From the NCBI RefSeq assembly GCF_015234275.1, contig NZ_JADGII010000004.1: 64,000 bases of DNA; one strand, 5' to 3'. Of this stretch, positions 8,599-17,251 are shown piece after piece. The stretch comes from Prosthecochloris ethylica. GTDB lineage: Bacteria > Bacteroidota > Chlorobiia > Chlorobiales > Chlorobiaceae. The notes beneath the pieces are model-generated. The model saw only the letters and a program-made list of their open reading frames with translations, was not told the DNA's origin and searched no databases. Each line of letters opens with the position of its first letter. Positions within the stretch are counted from its first letter, which is position 1. The translations under genes and the position numbers were made by a program.

Positions 8599-10216
8599 CC
8601 CCTGCCCAGACAACCACGGTGGCCGACAGCAGAAGCACCGTCACCACTCCTCTCCAGCGTCGGCGGAGAGCGAGCCGGAGCCCCGCAAGGAGCGTCACAT
8701 AGAAAAGAACCACCTCTCCAGCCCCTGGCTTCCAGTCCAGAACCCCCCAGGAAACCGTACTGAACAGCTGCGTCACTGCAAGCGTCAAGGAAGCCAGGGC
8801 GGAAGCGGACTCACCGAAAAAATGCGCCACGTGAGAACTGACCAGGCCCAGAACCAGGCCGGGAACTATGGCGTACAACATCAGGCTGACCAGCATGACC
8901 ACGGGAAGGTTAGCCACGATACCGATCAGCGAAAACGTTCCGAAAAAATGAGCGATCAGTGGTGATACCCCGGCCATCGCAGCCAGCGACACACTGAAGG
9001 ACCCCCACAGAAAACGGCGTGCGGGTGCCGTAAGGCCATGCCAGCCGGCAGCCGGACGCATCAGGACCGGATAGAGCAGGATAATGGACATGACAGCGGC
9101 ATTGGTCATCAGAAAACCCGCCTGCCAGAGTTCGAGCGGATCACGTGCGAGAATCACCAGATCCGCTGCGGCCAGTGAATTGAGCGGGTACACCTTTCTC
9201 CCCGTCACCGTGCCGCCAAGCAGGATCACGGTCATCAGCGAAGCCCGGCGCACAGACGGAGCGTTTCCGGTCACCTGACAGTAGATCGCCAGAAAAGACA
9301 CGATGACAAGAAATACCGCCCAGCGCCCGGCAGATGTCTTCCGCAGGCGCTGCAGCACGACAAGGACAAGCACAACCAGAAGACCGACGTGAAGACCGGA
9401 AATCGCCAGAACATGCGCTGTCCCGGTTTTTCTGAACTGTTCACGAATCACCCCGTCAAGCTCGTCTCGCTCGCCCAGGAGTACTCCGCTGAAAAAACGG
9501 CGCTCATCCTCCCCGCGCACCAGTGCCCCGATACTCCGGTCGAGATACTGGCGCAGAGGGCGCACCACCGCGGTCTCGAAAAAGGCCCTCCCTTTCGGGC
9601 CATGATTTTCCATCAGCCATGCGCCATGCAGATACACCGTTGCCCGTACACCCTGCAGGCGATAATACTCGCGCGCATCGAAACCGCCCGGATGCTGTGC
9701 GCCCTGTATCGCCCCGGGACGCCCTTTCAGCCAGATCATGTCTCCCGGTTCGACCCCTGCGCGCTCGTCCTCTTCTGAACGGAGAAAAACCTGCAGACGC
9801 CCGGAAACCATCTCTTCCGCTCCATCGGCAGACACCCGGCTGGCCTCGAGGATCCAGCGATATCCACGTTCCGATCTTTTCGGACGGCTCATCACCCGGC
9901 CATAGACCAGCACATCCTTGTCAAGATACCTGAGAACGCTGTCAGGAGCAACATACCGGTAGCTCTGCTGACTGTATGCGGCAAAAACGCAGAACACCAG
10001 AAAATGATAGACAATCAGCTCTGGCGGGGACGGAAGACCGCCGAATGGCGAACGAACACCATTGAAAACAGCGAGCAGCACAAGACCGGCCACCAGTACA
10101 GCCGCAACAGTCACCCAGAACGACAGAGAGACGCCGCTGAAGACACCGGCAGAAATGCCGCAGCACACGATGATGAGAAGACGAAGCGCAGGAAAGGGAC
10201 CGAAAAAAGCAGACAT
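8588..10216 (-). CDS. comEC: ComEC/Rec2 competence-family membrane protein lacking the metallo-beta-lactamase domain
   Basis: The 542-residue product has an N-terminal DUF4131 region with the OB-fold segment (VLVYGRVMSRPKRSERGYRW...GDMIWLKGRPGAI). The ComEC core follows, with AHVLAISGLHVGLLVVLVLVVL and GNAPSVRRASLMTVILLGG. At least eight hydrophobic helices form the DNA-uptake channel in this family. It ends after the membrane domain, so the C-terminal metallo-beta-lactamase domain of full-length ComEC is absent. ATG 10216 is chosen because residues upstream of it are unlike the family. It is divergent from metF. Confidence 0.9.
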   Translation of the reverse strand: MSAFFGPFPALRLLIIVCCGISAGVFSGVSLSFWVTVAAVLVAGLVLLAVFNGVRSPFGGLPSPPELIVYHFLVFCVFAAYSQQSYRYVAPDSVLRYLDKDVLVYGRVMSRPKRSERGYRWILEASRVSADGAEEMVSGRLQVFLRSEEDERAGVEPGDMIWLKGRPGAIQGAQHPGGFDAREYYRLQGVRATVYLHGAWLMENHGPKGRAFFETAVVRPLRQYLDRSIGALVRGEDERRFFSGVLLGERDELDGVIREQFRKTGTAHVLAISGLHVGLLVVLVLVVLQRLRKTSAGRWAVFLVIVSFLAIYCQVTGNAPSVRRASLMTVILLGGTVTGRKVYPLNSLAAADLVILARDPLELWQAGFLMTNAAVMSIILLYPVLMRPAAGWHGLTAPARRFLWGSFSVSLAAMAGVSPLIAHFFGTFSLIGIVANLPVVMLVSLMLYAIVPGLVLGLVSSHVAHFFGESASALASLTLAVTQLFSTVSWGVLDWKPGAGEVVLFYVTLLAGLRLALRRRWRGVVTVLLLSATVVVWAGGVQ

Positions 10217-10302
10217 GTCAAAACCATGGGGGAAAAGGTTTGAGTCTTTTATTTTTATATATTGCTTTTTTTTCGAACAGAGGCAAAAAAACAATCAGTT
10301 GA

Positions 10303-11184
10303 ATGTTAGTCAAAGAGATTCTCAGCTCAGCCATAGAACCGGTTTTCAGTTTCGAATTTTTCCCTCCGAAAAAACACGAAGACTGGGACAGGCTCTTCCA
10401 GACCATCTCTGAACTCACCCCGTTCAATCCCTCGTATGTCAGCGTCACCTATGGCGCGGGAGGATCGACAAGAAGCCGCACACACGACCTGGTAACGCGT
10501 ATCCAGAAAAAAACCGGGCTGACCGTCGTGTCCCATCTCACCTGCATCTGTTCGGACAAAGAAGAGATCCGCGAGATTCTTTCAACCTATCAGGAACACG
10601 GCATCACCAACGTTCTTGCCCTTCGGGGCGACCTGCCGCCGGGATCGACCTCCTACGAGGAAGCCACCAAAGACTTTCTGCATGCCATCGACCTGGTACG
10701 CTATATCAAAGACAACTTCCCCGATATCGGCATCGGTGTGGCCGGGTTCCCCGAAGGACACCCGGAAACCCCGAACAGGCTCCAGGAAATCCGTTATCTC
10801 AAGGAAAAGGTCGATGCCGGTGCAGACTACATCGTCACCCAGCTGTTTTTTGACAACCGTGACTACTTCGATTTTGTCGAGCGGTGCACACTGGAAGGGA
10901 TCAACGTCCCGATCATTCCGGGCATTATGCCGGTGACCACGCGCAAAGGGCTGCTGCGGATGTCCGAGCTGGCTCTCGGGGCCCGCATACCCGCCACGCT
11001 TCTGAGACAGGTCATGGAAGCGCCGGATGACCGGGCGGTCGCCGGGATCGGAATCGAGTGGGCGACACGACAGGTTCGCGAACTCATCGATCACCATATC
11101 AAGGGCATTCATTTCTATACCCTCAACCACGCAGAAGCCACCGGAAAAATCTTCCACAATATTTCCCGCACAAGCATTGCCTGA
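10303..11184 (+). CDS. metF: 5,10-methylenetetrahydrofolate reductase
   Basis: The 293-residue FAD enzyme reduces methylene-THF to methyl-THF for methionine synthesis. Visible motifs are the N-terminal FSFEFFPPK, YVSVTYGAGGSTR, VLALRGDLP, VAGFPEGHPE and the DYIVTQLFFDN barrel strand. Length equals that of bacterial MetF. ATG 10303 follows a weak ribosome-binding site in an AT-rich divergent spacer shared with comEC. It is convergent with lysA across 129 bases that hold two hairpins. Confidence 0.96.
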   Translation: MLVKEILSSAIEPVFSFEFFPPKKHEDWDRLFQTISELTPFNPSYVSVTYGAGGSTRSRTHDLVTRIQKKTGLTVVSHLTCICSDKEEIREILSTYQEHGITNVLALRGDLPPGSTSYEEATKDFLHAIDLVRYIKDNFPDIGIGVAGFPEGHPETPNRLQEIRYLKEKVDAGADYIVTQLFFDNRDYFDFVERCTLEGINVPIIPGIMPVTTRKGLLRMSELALGARIPATLLRQVMEAPDDRAVAGIGIEWATRQVRELIDHHIKGIHFYTLNHAEATGKIFHNISRTSIA

Positions 11185-11220
11185 CATCGGGGTATTCGGG
11201 ATCGTGATTCGATATGGAGC

Positions 11221-11291
11221 GCCGGGGCTGAGAGAAGATATCCCCGGCAACTGAAGGGAAACTGGCGGAGGGCGGGCAAGAGTTCCCGCCC
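11221..11291. terminator. Two G/C-rich hairpins between convergent metF and lysA
   Basis: GCCGGGG (11221-11227) pairs with CCCCGGC (11242-11248). GGGCGGG (11270-11276) pairs with CCCGCCC (11285-11291) around an 8-base loop. Neither has a T-run, but the spot between two gene ends suits termination in both directions. The sequence between the stems (CTGAGAGAAG, CAACTGAAGGG) only superficially resembles riboswitch cores. Confidence 0.4.
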
Positions 11292-11313
11292 TGCGTCACT
11301 CACGGCACGGCCC

Positions 11314-12570
11314 TCACAGATCGACTTCGTTCTGAATCAGCTGATCATAGGTATCCCGCCTTCTGATCAGGCGATCCTGGCCCTGATCGACCATCACCTC
11401 CGCAGGGCGCAAACGCCCGTTATAGTTGTTGCTCATCACGGCACCGTAGGCACCGGCAGAAAGGATCGCCATGTACTCCCCTTCGTTCACCGCACCCACC
11501 GTACGTGCACGGGCAAAGAAGTCGCCTGACTCGCAGACCGGACCGACAACATCAGCGATCATGGTCGTGTCACGCTCCCTGACCGGAAGAATTTCATGAT
11601 GGGACTGGTACAGCGCCGGACGGATGAGCTCGGTCATTCCTGCATCGACAATCAGAAACTCCTTGCCGATATGATTCCGCTTCCGGTACTGGACCCTGGT
11701 CAGGAGAAGGCCGGAATTCGCAGCCAGGAAACGACCCGGCTCGAAAATGATGGTCAACCCTGTTGTTTCCAGCATCGGCTTGAGCCTCTCGGCAAAATCC
11801 CCGATGGGCGTTGCCGGATCCTGCGGATCATAGGTGACGGGAAAGCCTCCGCCAATGTCGAGAAACTCGATAGCGAAACCTGCCGATCGCGTCGCCTCGA
11901 GCACATCGAGCAGTTTTTCGGTCGCGGCATGAAAAAAACCGGTATCGAAAATCTGGGAACCGATATGCATATCGAGACAGACGAGACGCAGATGCTTCAG
12001 CGAACCGAGCAGCCTGAACATCTCTTCGAACGATGCCTCATCGATACCGAACTTCTCCTTGCTGTCTCCTGTCGTGATATATGGATGCGTTTCTGCCGTG
12101 ACATTGGGATTGATACGAACCCCTACACGGGCGACAACACCCAGGCGCCCGGCAACAGTGTCGATATGACGAAGCTCTGAAAGGGATTCCGCCTTCAGCA
12201 TGAGAATATCCGACGACAGCGCGTATTCGATATCGCTCTCGCTCTTGCCGACGCCGGCCATGATGATTTTTCGGGGGTCGACCCCTGCCTTGAGGGCACG
12301 GAAGAGTTCTCCTCCTGAATTGACGTCACAGCCGGCCCCCTCTTCGGCCAGCGCCTCGATGACATGAATATTGAAATTGGCCTTGACCGAATAACAGGTA
12401 AAATGATCGAGGCCGCTGAACGCATCCTCGAACGCCGCATACTGGTTTTTCAGCGCATTGCGACTCATGACGAAAAGCGGGGTTCCGTATCGTTCGGCAA
12501 GAGCCTCGAGCCCTGCGCCTTCACAGTTCAGCTCTCCGTTCTGGTAGGAAAAAAATCTGGAATCAAGCAC
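11314..12570 (-). CDS. lysA: Diaminopimelate decarboxylase
   Basis: The 418-residue PLP enzyme decarboxylates meso-diaminopimelate to lysine. The PLP lysine is in FTCYSVKANFN (about residue 63). GAGCDVNSGGEL, the glycine-rich EFLDIGGGFPV phosphate loop, IIFEPGRFL and the C-terminal CESGDFFARAR segment with its active-site cysteine are all present. Length fits the family. The ATG at 12570 faces rpmG across 143 bases, in which I find an rpmG promoter. Confidence 0.96.
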   Translation of the reverse strand: MLDSRFFSYQNGELNCEGAGLEALAERYGTPLFVMSRNALKNQYAAFEDAFSGLDHFTCYSVKANFNIHVIEALAEEGAGCDVNSGGELFRALKAGVDPRKIIMAGVGKSESDIEYALSSDILMLKAESLSELRHIDTVAGRLGVVARVGVRINPNVTAETHPYITTGDSKEKFGIDEASFEEMFRLLGSLKHLRLVCLDMHIGSQIFDTGFFHAATEKLLDVLEATRSAGFAIEFLDIGGGFPVTYDPQDPATPIGDFAERLKPMLETTGLTIIFEPGRFLAANSGLLLTRVQYRKRNHIGKEFLIVDAGMTELIRPALYQSHHEILPVRERDTTMIADVVGPVCESGDFFARARTVGAVNEGEYMAILSAGAYGAVMSNNYNGRLRPAEVMVDQGQDRLIRRRDTYDQLIQNEVDL

Positions 12571-12643
12571 AAAAAAAATATCTTTGGTTAACGTTTATTT
12601 CACATAATAACGGCTGTTCGTGTAGAAAACAAACACAATCAGT

Positions 12644-12672
12644 TTGCAAAATCCAAACCGACCCCGTATATT
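12644..12672 (+). promoter_or_regulatory. Sigma-70-type promoter for rpmG
   Basis: TTGCAA (12644-12649) and TATATT (12667-12672) are separated by 17 bases, a near-consensus spacing, 42 bases before the rpmG start. Confidence 0.65.
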
Positions 12673-12713
12673 CACATCACTAATTTGTTAAACACTGTTG
12701 AGGTATCGTCGTC

Positions 12714-12893
12714 ATGGCAAAAAAAGAAAACAGGGTCATTATCACCCTTGAGTGTACCGAGGCACGCAAGGAGGGAGCATCCCCTTCGCGCTACACCACC
12801 ACAAAGAACAAGAAGAACCAGACAGAGCGCCTTGTACTGAAAAAGTACAATCCGAGCCTGAAAAGACATACGCTGCATAAGGAAATCAAATAA
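12714..12893 (+). CDS. rpmG: 50S ribosomal protein L33
   Basis: A 59-residue basic protein beginning MAKKENRVIITLECTEARKE, with the L33 signature SRYTTTKNKKNQTERLVLKKYNP and a basic tail. It belongs to the zinc-free form, since only one cysteine is present and the CxxC pairs are missing. L33 sits near the E-site of the large subunit. A tRNA-Leu gene follows 64 bases downstream. Confidence 0.93.
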   Translation: MAKKENRVIITLECTEARKEGASPSRYTTTKNKKNQTERLVLKKYNPSLKRHTLHKEIK

Positions 12894-12901
12894 GCAGTTT
12901 T

Positions 12902-12930
12902 TTGGCAAAATCCGTAAAATGATTTATTTA
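12902..12930 (+). promoter_or_regulatory. Possible promoter of the tRNA-Leu gene
   Basis: TTGGCA (12902-12907) and TATTTA (12925-12930) have a 17-base spacer and lie 28 bases before the mature tRNA 5' end. Confidence 0.4.
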
Positions 12931-12957
12931 TAGCATTAGGATTTGCCAACAAGGATT

Positions 12958-13039
12958 GCCCGAATGGCGGAATTGGTAGACGCACTCGTTTCAGGGGCGA
13001 GCGCCGCAAGGCATAGGAGTTCGAGTCTCCTTTCGGGCA
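12958..13039 (+). tRNA. tRNA-Leu (anticodon CAG)
   Basis: The acceptor arms GCCCGAA and TTCGGGC pair fully, with discriminator A at 13039. The D-arm (GGCGGAATTGGTAGACGC), the anticodon stem CTCGT/GCGAG around a 7-base loop TTCAGGG, a long class II variable arm (CGCCGCAAGGCAT) and the T-arm GGAG-TTCGAGT-CTCC are all visible. The anticodon is CAG, reading CUG leucine codons. CCA is not encoded. Length is 82 nt, normal for tRNA-Leu. Confidence 0.95.
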
Positions 13040-13135
13040 CAATAAACGCTGACTCTTCATATGTTGACTATGCCGGAAGAAACATCATATCTCCTCTTCT
13101 TCATGGCATCTCCAACATTTTTCAGTGTACATCAT

Positions 13136-13162
13136 GCACCTTAGCAATGAGGTGCTTTTTTT
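13136..13162 (+). terminator. Rho-independent terminator downstream of tRNA-Leu
   Basis: GCACCT (13136-13141) pairs with AGGTGC (13150-13155) and is followed by seven T. About 96 unremarkable bases lie between the tRNA and this hairpin. Confidence 0.8.
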
Positions 13163-13191
13163 ATTTCAACAATGTTTAAATATCAGCGGTA

Positions 13192-14001
13192 GTGGACCAT
13201 ACAAAAATCAACCTTATCGTTCGGCTGCAACATCTCGACAACAAGATCCAGAATATTGTCAGTCTTCAGAAAGGGCTGCCGGAAGAAATCGAGGCTCTTG
13301 AAGAAGATATTGCGTTTACCGCCAAGCAGATCGAAGCTCGCAAGAAAATTGCCGCAGAACACGCAAAAACCCGTGAGCGACTGAACGACACGATTGAACA
13401 CTGCAGATCCAAGATCAAGACATTCAAGGATAAGCAGACCCTTGCCCGCAACAATAAAGAGTACGACGCACTGTCCAAGCAGATCGAGTACGAGGAAAAA
13501 GAGATTGCCCAGGCCGACATCCAGTTACAGGATATCGCCCAGACAGAGCAGAAAGCGAGTGAAATGCAGGAAAAAGGGCGCCAGCTCATTGCGGAAAACC
13601 GCTATGACGAGATTTCGGAAGACATGATGCCCGATGACATTCTCGAACAGCAGCTGTCAGACCTCCGTGACCAGGTTGAGCAGAAAAAAGAGGAGCTTGA
13701 GAGCATCATTGTCGAAACGGCAGGCGAAGTCAGTGCGCTCGAACAGAAAATCAGTGAGCAGCGCACCGTCGTCGAAAAAGAAGCCAAGCGACTGCTGTCA
13801 AAATACGATCATCTCAAAAACGGCAACATACAGAACGCCGTTGTCAAGCTCCACCGCCAGGCCTGCTCCGGCTGCAATACCCGTGTACCGACCAACCGTC
13901 ACACGCTGATCGTGCAGGGCGGATTTTACCTCTGTGAATCATGCGGCCGCATCGTCGTCCATGAGCGGCTTTTCGATGAAGCAGCTGAACAGGACGGGTA
14001 A
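13192..14001 (+). CDS. Coiled-coil protein with C-terminal C4 zinc ribbon (DUF164/CdsZ family)
   Basis: This 269-residue protein has a long helical, charge-rich coiled coil (about residues 1-205). A C-terminal zinc ribbon follows with the pairs CSGC (about 223-226) and CESC (about 244-247) and the framing ACSGCNTRVP...YLCESCGRIV. That layout matches the family formerly called DUF164, whose chlamydial member CdsZ is a type III secretion accessory. Outside Chlamydia the role is not settled, and nucleic-acid binding is often suggested. It starts at GTG 13192. A clear terminator follows. Confidence 0.85.
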   Translation: MDHTKINLIVRLQHLDNKIQNIVSLQKGLPEEIEALEEDIAFTAKQIEARKKIAAEHAKTRERLNDTIEHCRSKIKTFKDKQTLARNNKEYDALSKQIEYEEKEIAQADIQLQDIAQTEQKASEMQEKGRQLIAENRYDEISEDMMPDDILEQQLSDLRDQVEQKKEELESIIVETAGEVSALEQKISEQRTVVEKEAKRLLSKYDHLKNGNIQNAVVKLHRQACSGCNTRVPTNRHTLIVQGGFYLCESCGRIVVHERLFDEAAEQDG

Positions 14002-14010
14002 TATGTTCGA

Positions 14011-14042
14011 AGCGCCATGAACGTCCGTCATGGCGCTTTCCT
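14011..14042 (+). terminator. Hairpin terminator after the zinc-ribbon gene
   Basis: AGCGCCATGA (14011-14020) and TCATGGCGCT (14028-14037) form a perfect 10-bp stem followed by TTTCC. It lies 10 bases past the stop. Confidence 0.7.
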
Positions 14043-14075
14043 CCTGGCAGCACAACCCCAGCTACGGAGCAGCTT

Positions 14076-15920
14076 ATGACTGAAACAGCTGTTTTCCATG
14101 CATTTCTGGCCGGCCTGGTCAGTGCCTGCTCACTTCCTCTCGGCACTCTGACACTGCTGTTCTGGCGCCCTTCAAACAAGGCCATAGCCCTGCTGATCGC
14201 ATTCGGAGCCGGAGCACTGCTTGCGGCCCTGACCATCGATCTCGTCGTTCCGGCGCTCGACAATGGCGAATACCAGCTTCTGGCTGCAGGCTGCATCTGC
14301 GGAAGCCTTCTGTACCTCGGGCTGAACGATATCATCAACAATCGTGGCGGCTTCCTGAGAAAAACGGCGACCACGTTCACGTACTTTGAGCGGCAGAGCG
14401 AAAAAAAATTTTCCAGGCTTGTTCACTCATTCAGGCGGATGCCGGTATTTCAACTGATTCCGGACCACGAAGCACACCTGCTCGGGACGATCAGCCGGCG
14501 CCAGGAATATCCCGGAGGAGCACAGCTCTACCGGAAGGGGGACACCCCTGCAAACCTCTACATCGTGGAAAACGGGCAGGTCGAGCTTCTCGACCCGCGG
14601 CAGAACATGGAACCGTTTCTTACACTCGGTCCTGGCGACTCCTTCAGCAGAATGGCGTTTATCACGGGACTGCCGAACGCGACGGCTGCCAGAACGAAGG
14701 GAACCACCTCTGTCTGGATCATTGAAAAAGAATCGTTCTCCTCGATACTCGATGAAACGCCCGTACTCAGGAAACAACTGGCGGAATTTCTCTCTGCAAG
14801 CCCTGAAATCAAACGCTATCTTGTCCAGCGCCATGGCATGAGCCCCGAAGAATCGGATCGATGGATCCATGCAGCGGCAACCGCCGTCAACGGGTCCGGG
14901 CACCTGGTGTGCGCATCGTCACCGCAAGCTGACAGGCAGCAACAGGCGGAAGATGCCCTGAGGCATGCCAGCCGGTTCCCGGTTCTGGAGCAACTCCCTC
15001 CAGACCTTGTGAAGGCGGTTGCCGGGTTCATGCATCACTACCGGTACGACAAGGGAGAGGTCATCTACCGCAACAGCGAATATGCCGACCGGCTCTACCT
15101 GGTCACCTGCGGAACAGTTGCCCTTATCGACCCGTCCGACGACTCCCCCGACCCTCACATCCTGACGCCCGGTTCGATCTTCGGTGCACTGTCGATGCTG
15201 ACAGGTGCACACCATGCGGCCGCAGCAGTTGCACAGGAAGATGTCGGACTCTGGGTCATCAGACGTAAGGATTTCGACATACTGGTAAGAACTCATCAGG
15301 AACTGGCCGTCAGGCTCGAACGCTTCCTGACGACTCAAACCGTCAGGAACTACCTTGAACAGCGTCAGCACTTCCACGCCGATATCGCGACCCAGTGGAC
15401 CCGCAAGGCTCTCGAACAGCTCAGCAGGGGAAACCGCCCCCTCCCGGCAACCGAAGAAATGAATGCCGAGATCCGGGAGCATAAAAATGCCCCCATGGCC
15501 ATCTGGCTCGGTATTCTGCTCGACGGCATCCCGGAATCACTGGTCATCGGGGCCCTGATGGTGACATCCCCGATGATCAGCCTCTCACTGCTTGCCGGTC
15601 TTTTCCTGTCGAACTACCCTGAAGCGCTTTCAAGCTCGGCAGGCATGCGCCAGCAGGGCATGAGCCTCTGGCACGTGCTGCTCATGTGGTCCTCCCTGAT
15701 GCTGATGACCGGTATAGGAGCCGCGCTTGGCAACCTGATGTTCAACGGTGCCCCACCCCACCTCTTCGCCTTTACCAAGGGAATCGCCGCCGGGGCCATG
15801 CTGACGGTCATCGCAGAAACCATGCTGCCTGAAGCCTACCTGAAAGGAGGCTCGATCACTGGCCTGACCACACTGCTTGGATTCCTCGGCGCCATTCTCG
15901 CGGGAGAGGCCGCATGGTGA
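14076..15920 (+). CDS. ZIP-like membrane transporter with two inserted cyclic-nucleotide-binding-type domains
   Basis: The 614-residue protein begins with three hydrophobic helices (residues about 5-85). Two Crp/cNMP-type beta-barrel domains follow (about 123-215 and 305-395; PGGAQLYRKGDTPANLYIVENGQVELL and KGEVIYRNSEYADRLYLVTCGTVALI). It ends with four or more helices (about 470-614). The C-terminal part resembles ZIP metal transporters but has LDGIPESLVIGA where ZIP proteins usually have His-Asn-x-Pro-Glu-Gly, and NYPEALSSS in the next helix. Both sensor domains lack the usual Glu and Arg of the phosphate cassette (SFSRMAF, IFGALSM), so the ligand need not be cAMP. Likely a regulated metal or ion transporter. 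Confidence 0.75.
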   Translation: MTETAVFHAFLAGLVSACSLPLGTLTLLFWRPSNKAIALLIAFGAGALLAALTIDLVVPALDNGEYQLLAAGCICGSLLYLGLNDIINNRGGFLRKTATTFTYFERQSEKKFSRLVHSFRRMPVFQLIPDHEAHLLGTISRRQEYPGGAQLYRKGDTPANLYIVENGQVELLDPRQNMEPFLTLGPGDSFSRMAFITGLPNATAARTKGTTSVWIIEKESFSSILDETPVLRKQLAEFLSASPEIKRYLVQRHGMSPEESDRWIHAAATAVNGSGHLVCASSPQADRQQQAEDALRHASRFPVLEQLPPDLVKAVAGFMHHYRYDKGEVIYRNSEYADRLYLVTCGTVALIDPSDDSPDPHILTPGSIFGALSMLTGAHHAAAAVAQEDVGLWVIRRKDFDILVRTHQELAVRLERFLTTQTVRNYLEQRQHFHADIATQWTRKALEQLSRGNRPLPATEEMNAEIREHKNAPMAIWLGILLDGIPESLVIGALMVTSPMISLSLLAGLFLSNYPEALSSSAGMRQQGMSLWHVLLMWSSLMLMTGIGAALGNLMFNGAPPHLFAFTKGIAAGAMLTVIAETMLPEAYLKGGSITGLTTLLGFLGAILAGEAAW

Positions 15921-15929
15921 ACGAAAAAG

Positions 15930-15960
15930 TTGCAAAAGCGATTATAATAGTGGACATTAT
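15930..15960 (+). promoter_or_regulatory. Possible rnpB promoter
   Basis: TTGCAA (15930-15935) lies 19 bases before CATTAT (15955-15960), and a perfect TATAAT is present at 15943-15948 without a well-spaced -35. Either could start RNase P RNA at about 15955-15975. Confidence 0.35.
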
Positions 15961-15974
15961 CTGTTTCTGCCAGT

Positions 15975-16379
15975 GATACCGCAGTGCGCAGTCGCTGTAG
16001 AGAGCCTTCGCTCTCTGCAGAGGAAAGTCCGAACATCGCAGGACAGGGTGCCGGCCGAGAGCCTCTGGCTCAAGTCCGGGCTCACGGCCTGTCAGCCGTG
16101 AGACAGCAAGTGCAACAGAAAGCAAACCGCTCCGGAATACCGGAGTAAGGGTGAAACGGTGGTGTAAGAGACCACCAGGCATGCCAGTAATGACATGTGC
16201 TGGGTAAACCTCCCCGATGCAAGGCTGAATAGGGAAGCTTTTTCATAACGAAAAGAGGGCTGTCCGTCCGATTCCTGTTTCAGGAGAGTTTCCGGGTGAG
16301 CCGCACCAGATAAATGACTGCGGCCTTCCAGGGCTCCGGCTCTGAAAGGACACAGAATTCGGCTTATAACTGCGGTATC
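15975..16379 (+). ncRNA. rnpB: RNase P RNA (bacterial type A)
   Basis: This is the catalytic RNA that trims tRNA 5' leaders. The 5' and 3' ends pair as P1: GATACCGCAGT (15975-15985) with ACTGCGGTATC (16369-16379). Universally conserved cores are present: GAGGAAAGTCCGAACA near 16020, AGGGTGAAACGGTGGTGTAAGAGACCACCAG (16147-16177 region), and ACAGAATTCGGCTTATA near the 3' end. Length is about 405 nt, normal for type A. The P1 3' strand is followed by ATTTTTTTA, so P1 may also act as terminator. Confidence 0.95.
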
Positions 16380-16385
16380 ATTTTT

Positions 16386-16874
16386 TTATCCGAGCAGCCG
16401 CTTGAACACGAAGATCCCGATCAGAAGGAACAGGACTGCAGCCTTTACCACCACTCCGGCAACCATACCGACCCACGCTCCGATCCCTGCCCTGGCGGCA
16501 GAAGCGAAATGATTCCCTGAGAGGAATTCACCAGCAACGGCACCGAGAAAAGGTCCGGCAAGCATACCCGGCAGACCGAAAAAAAAGCCGATGACGGTCC
16601 CGATGCCGGCTCCGAGAACGGCCGCCCTGCCTCCGCCGAACCGTTCTGCGCCAAAAGCCCCTGCAAGTGCATCGGCACCATAGCCCAGCAGCGTCAACAC
16701 TCCAAGCAGGGCAAGGGTGCCTCCGCCGACGTACAGAAAATCTTCCGCCCAGGCGGCGACCACCAGCCCGGCATATACGAGGATGATGCCGGGTAACGCG
16801 GGGAGAACCATTCCGGCAGTACCCGTGACGAGCAGTACTGCCGCAATGATCCACAAGACCAGCGAACTATCCAT
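16386..16874 (-). CDS. DUF456 membrane protein
   Basis: A 162-residue glycine/alanine-rich membrane protein with four or five hydrophobic helices. Patterns typical of DUF456 are LPGIILVYAGLVVAAW, GYGADALAGAFGAERFGG and FFFGLPGMLAGPFLGAVAGE. The function of the family is unknown. ATG 16874 places the first helix directly at the N-terminus; the upstream in-frame ATG at 16907 is less likely. It is last in the leftward hflX-ybeY run and faces rnpB tail to tail. Confidence 0.85.
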   Translation of the reverse strand: MDSSLVLWIIAAVLLVTGTAGMVLPALPGIILVYAGLVVAAWAEDFLYVGGGTLALLGVLTLLGYGADALAGAFGAERFGGGRAAVLGAGIGTVIGFFFGLPGMLAGPFLGAVAGEFLSGNHFASAARAGIGAWVGMVAGVVVKAAVLFLLIGIFVFKRLLG

Positions 16875-16909
16875 CCGGGTTTCTCCAGCCGGTGTCGGGG
16901 ATACCACGT

Positions 16910-17251
16910 TCAGACCGCATGCACATTGGTCCTGGCACAGACAAAATTCCCTTCAGAAAAAACCGTGACCTCCGCACGAGCGTCCGCCAGGGGAGAAGAA
17001 TGCACCAGGCCTGTGATCCCTGCATCGTCGAGATCGGCTGCACTCTCTCGCGCAAACCAGAAATCATCCCCTGTTGTCCCTTCGCCATGCCATTTGCGAT
17101 ACAGGACCTTCCTGCCCTGGATCTCGATCTCCTGCTCAAAAATCACGGTCATGGACGAATCCTGTGGAACATTGCTGAATGAAACCCCCATAGGCACCTC
17201 CGTTTGGTAGGTCCCGGCCTCCTGATCAGCCGAGACGTTCAAGATAAACAT
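16910..17251 (-). CDS. Unknown protein between ybeY and the DUF456 gene
   Basis: A 113-residue soluble protein with no signal peptide or membrane helix. It contains a beta-strand-rich stretch (MTVIFEQEIEIQGRKVLYRKWHGEG) and a single cysteine near its end. I do not recognise the family. It overlaps the 3' end of ybeY by 26 bases and precedes the DUF456 gene by 35, which supports a real co-transcribed gene. A TTG at 17257 is an alternative start. Confidence 0.6.
   Translation of the reverse strand: MFILNVSADQEAGTYQTEVPMGVSFSNVPQDSSMTVIFEQEIEIQGRKVLYRKWHGEGTTGDDFWFARESAADLDDAGITGLVHSSPLADARAEVTVFSEGNFVCARTNVHAV

Noticed and set aside
11221..11291. Riboswitch-like words (GGGGCTGAGAG, CCCCGGCAACTGAAGGG) between metF and lysA
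   Set aside because: The order of conserved elements of TPP or cobalamin riboswitches is not met, and the site lies downstream of both convergent genes, where a riboswitch would have no target.
13040..13135. A second RNA gene between tRNA-Leu and its terminator
   Set aside because: No cloverleaf or other conserved fold is visible in these bases; likely a tRNA 3' trailer.
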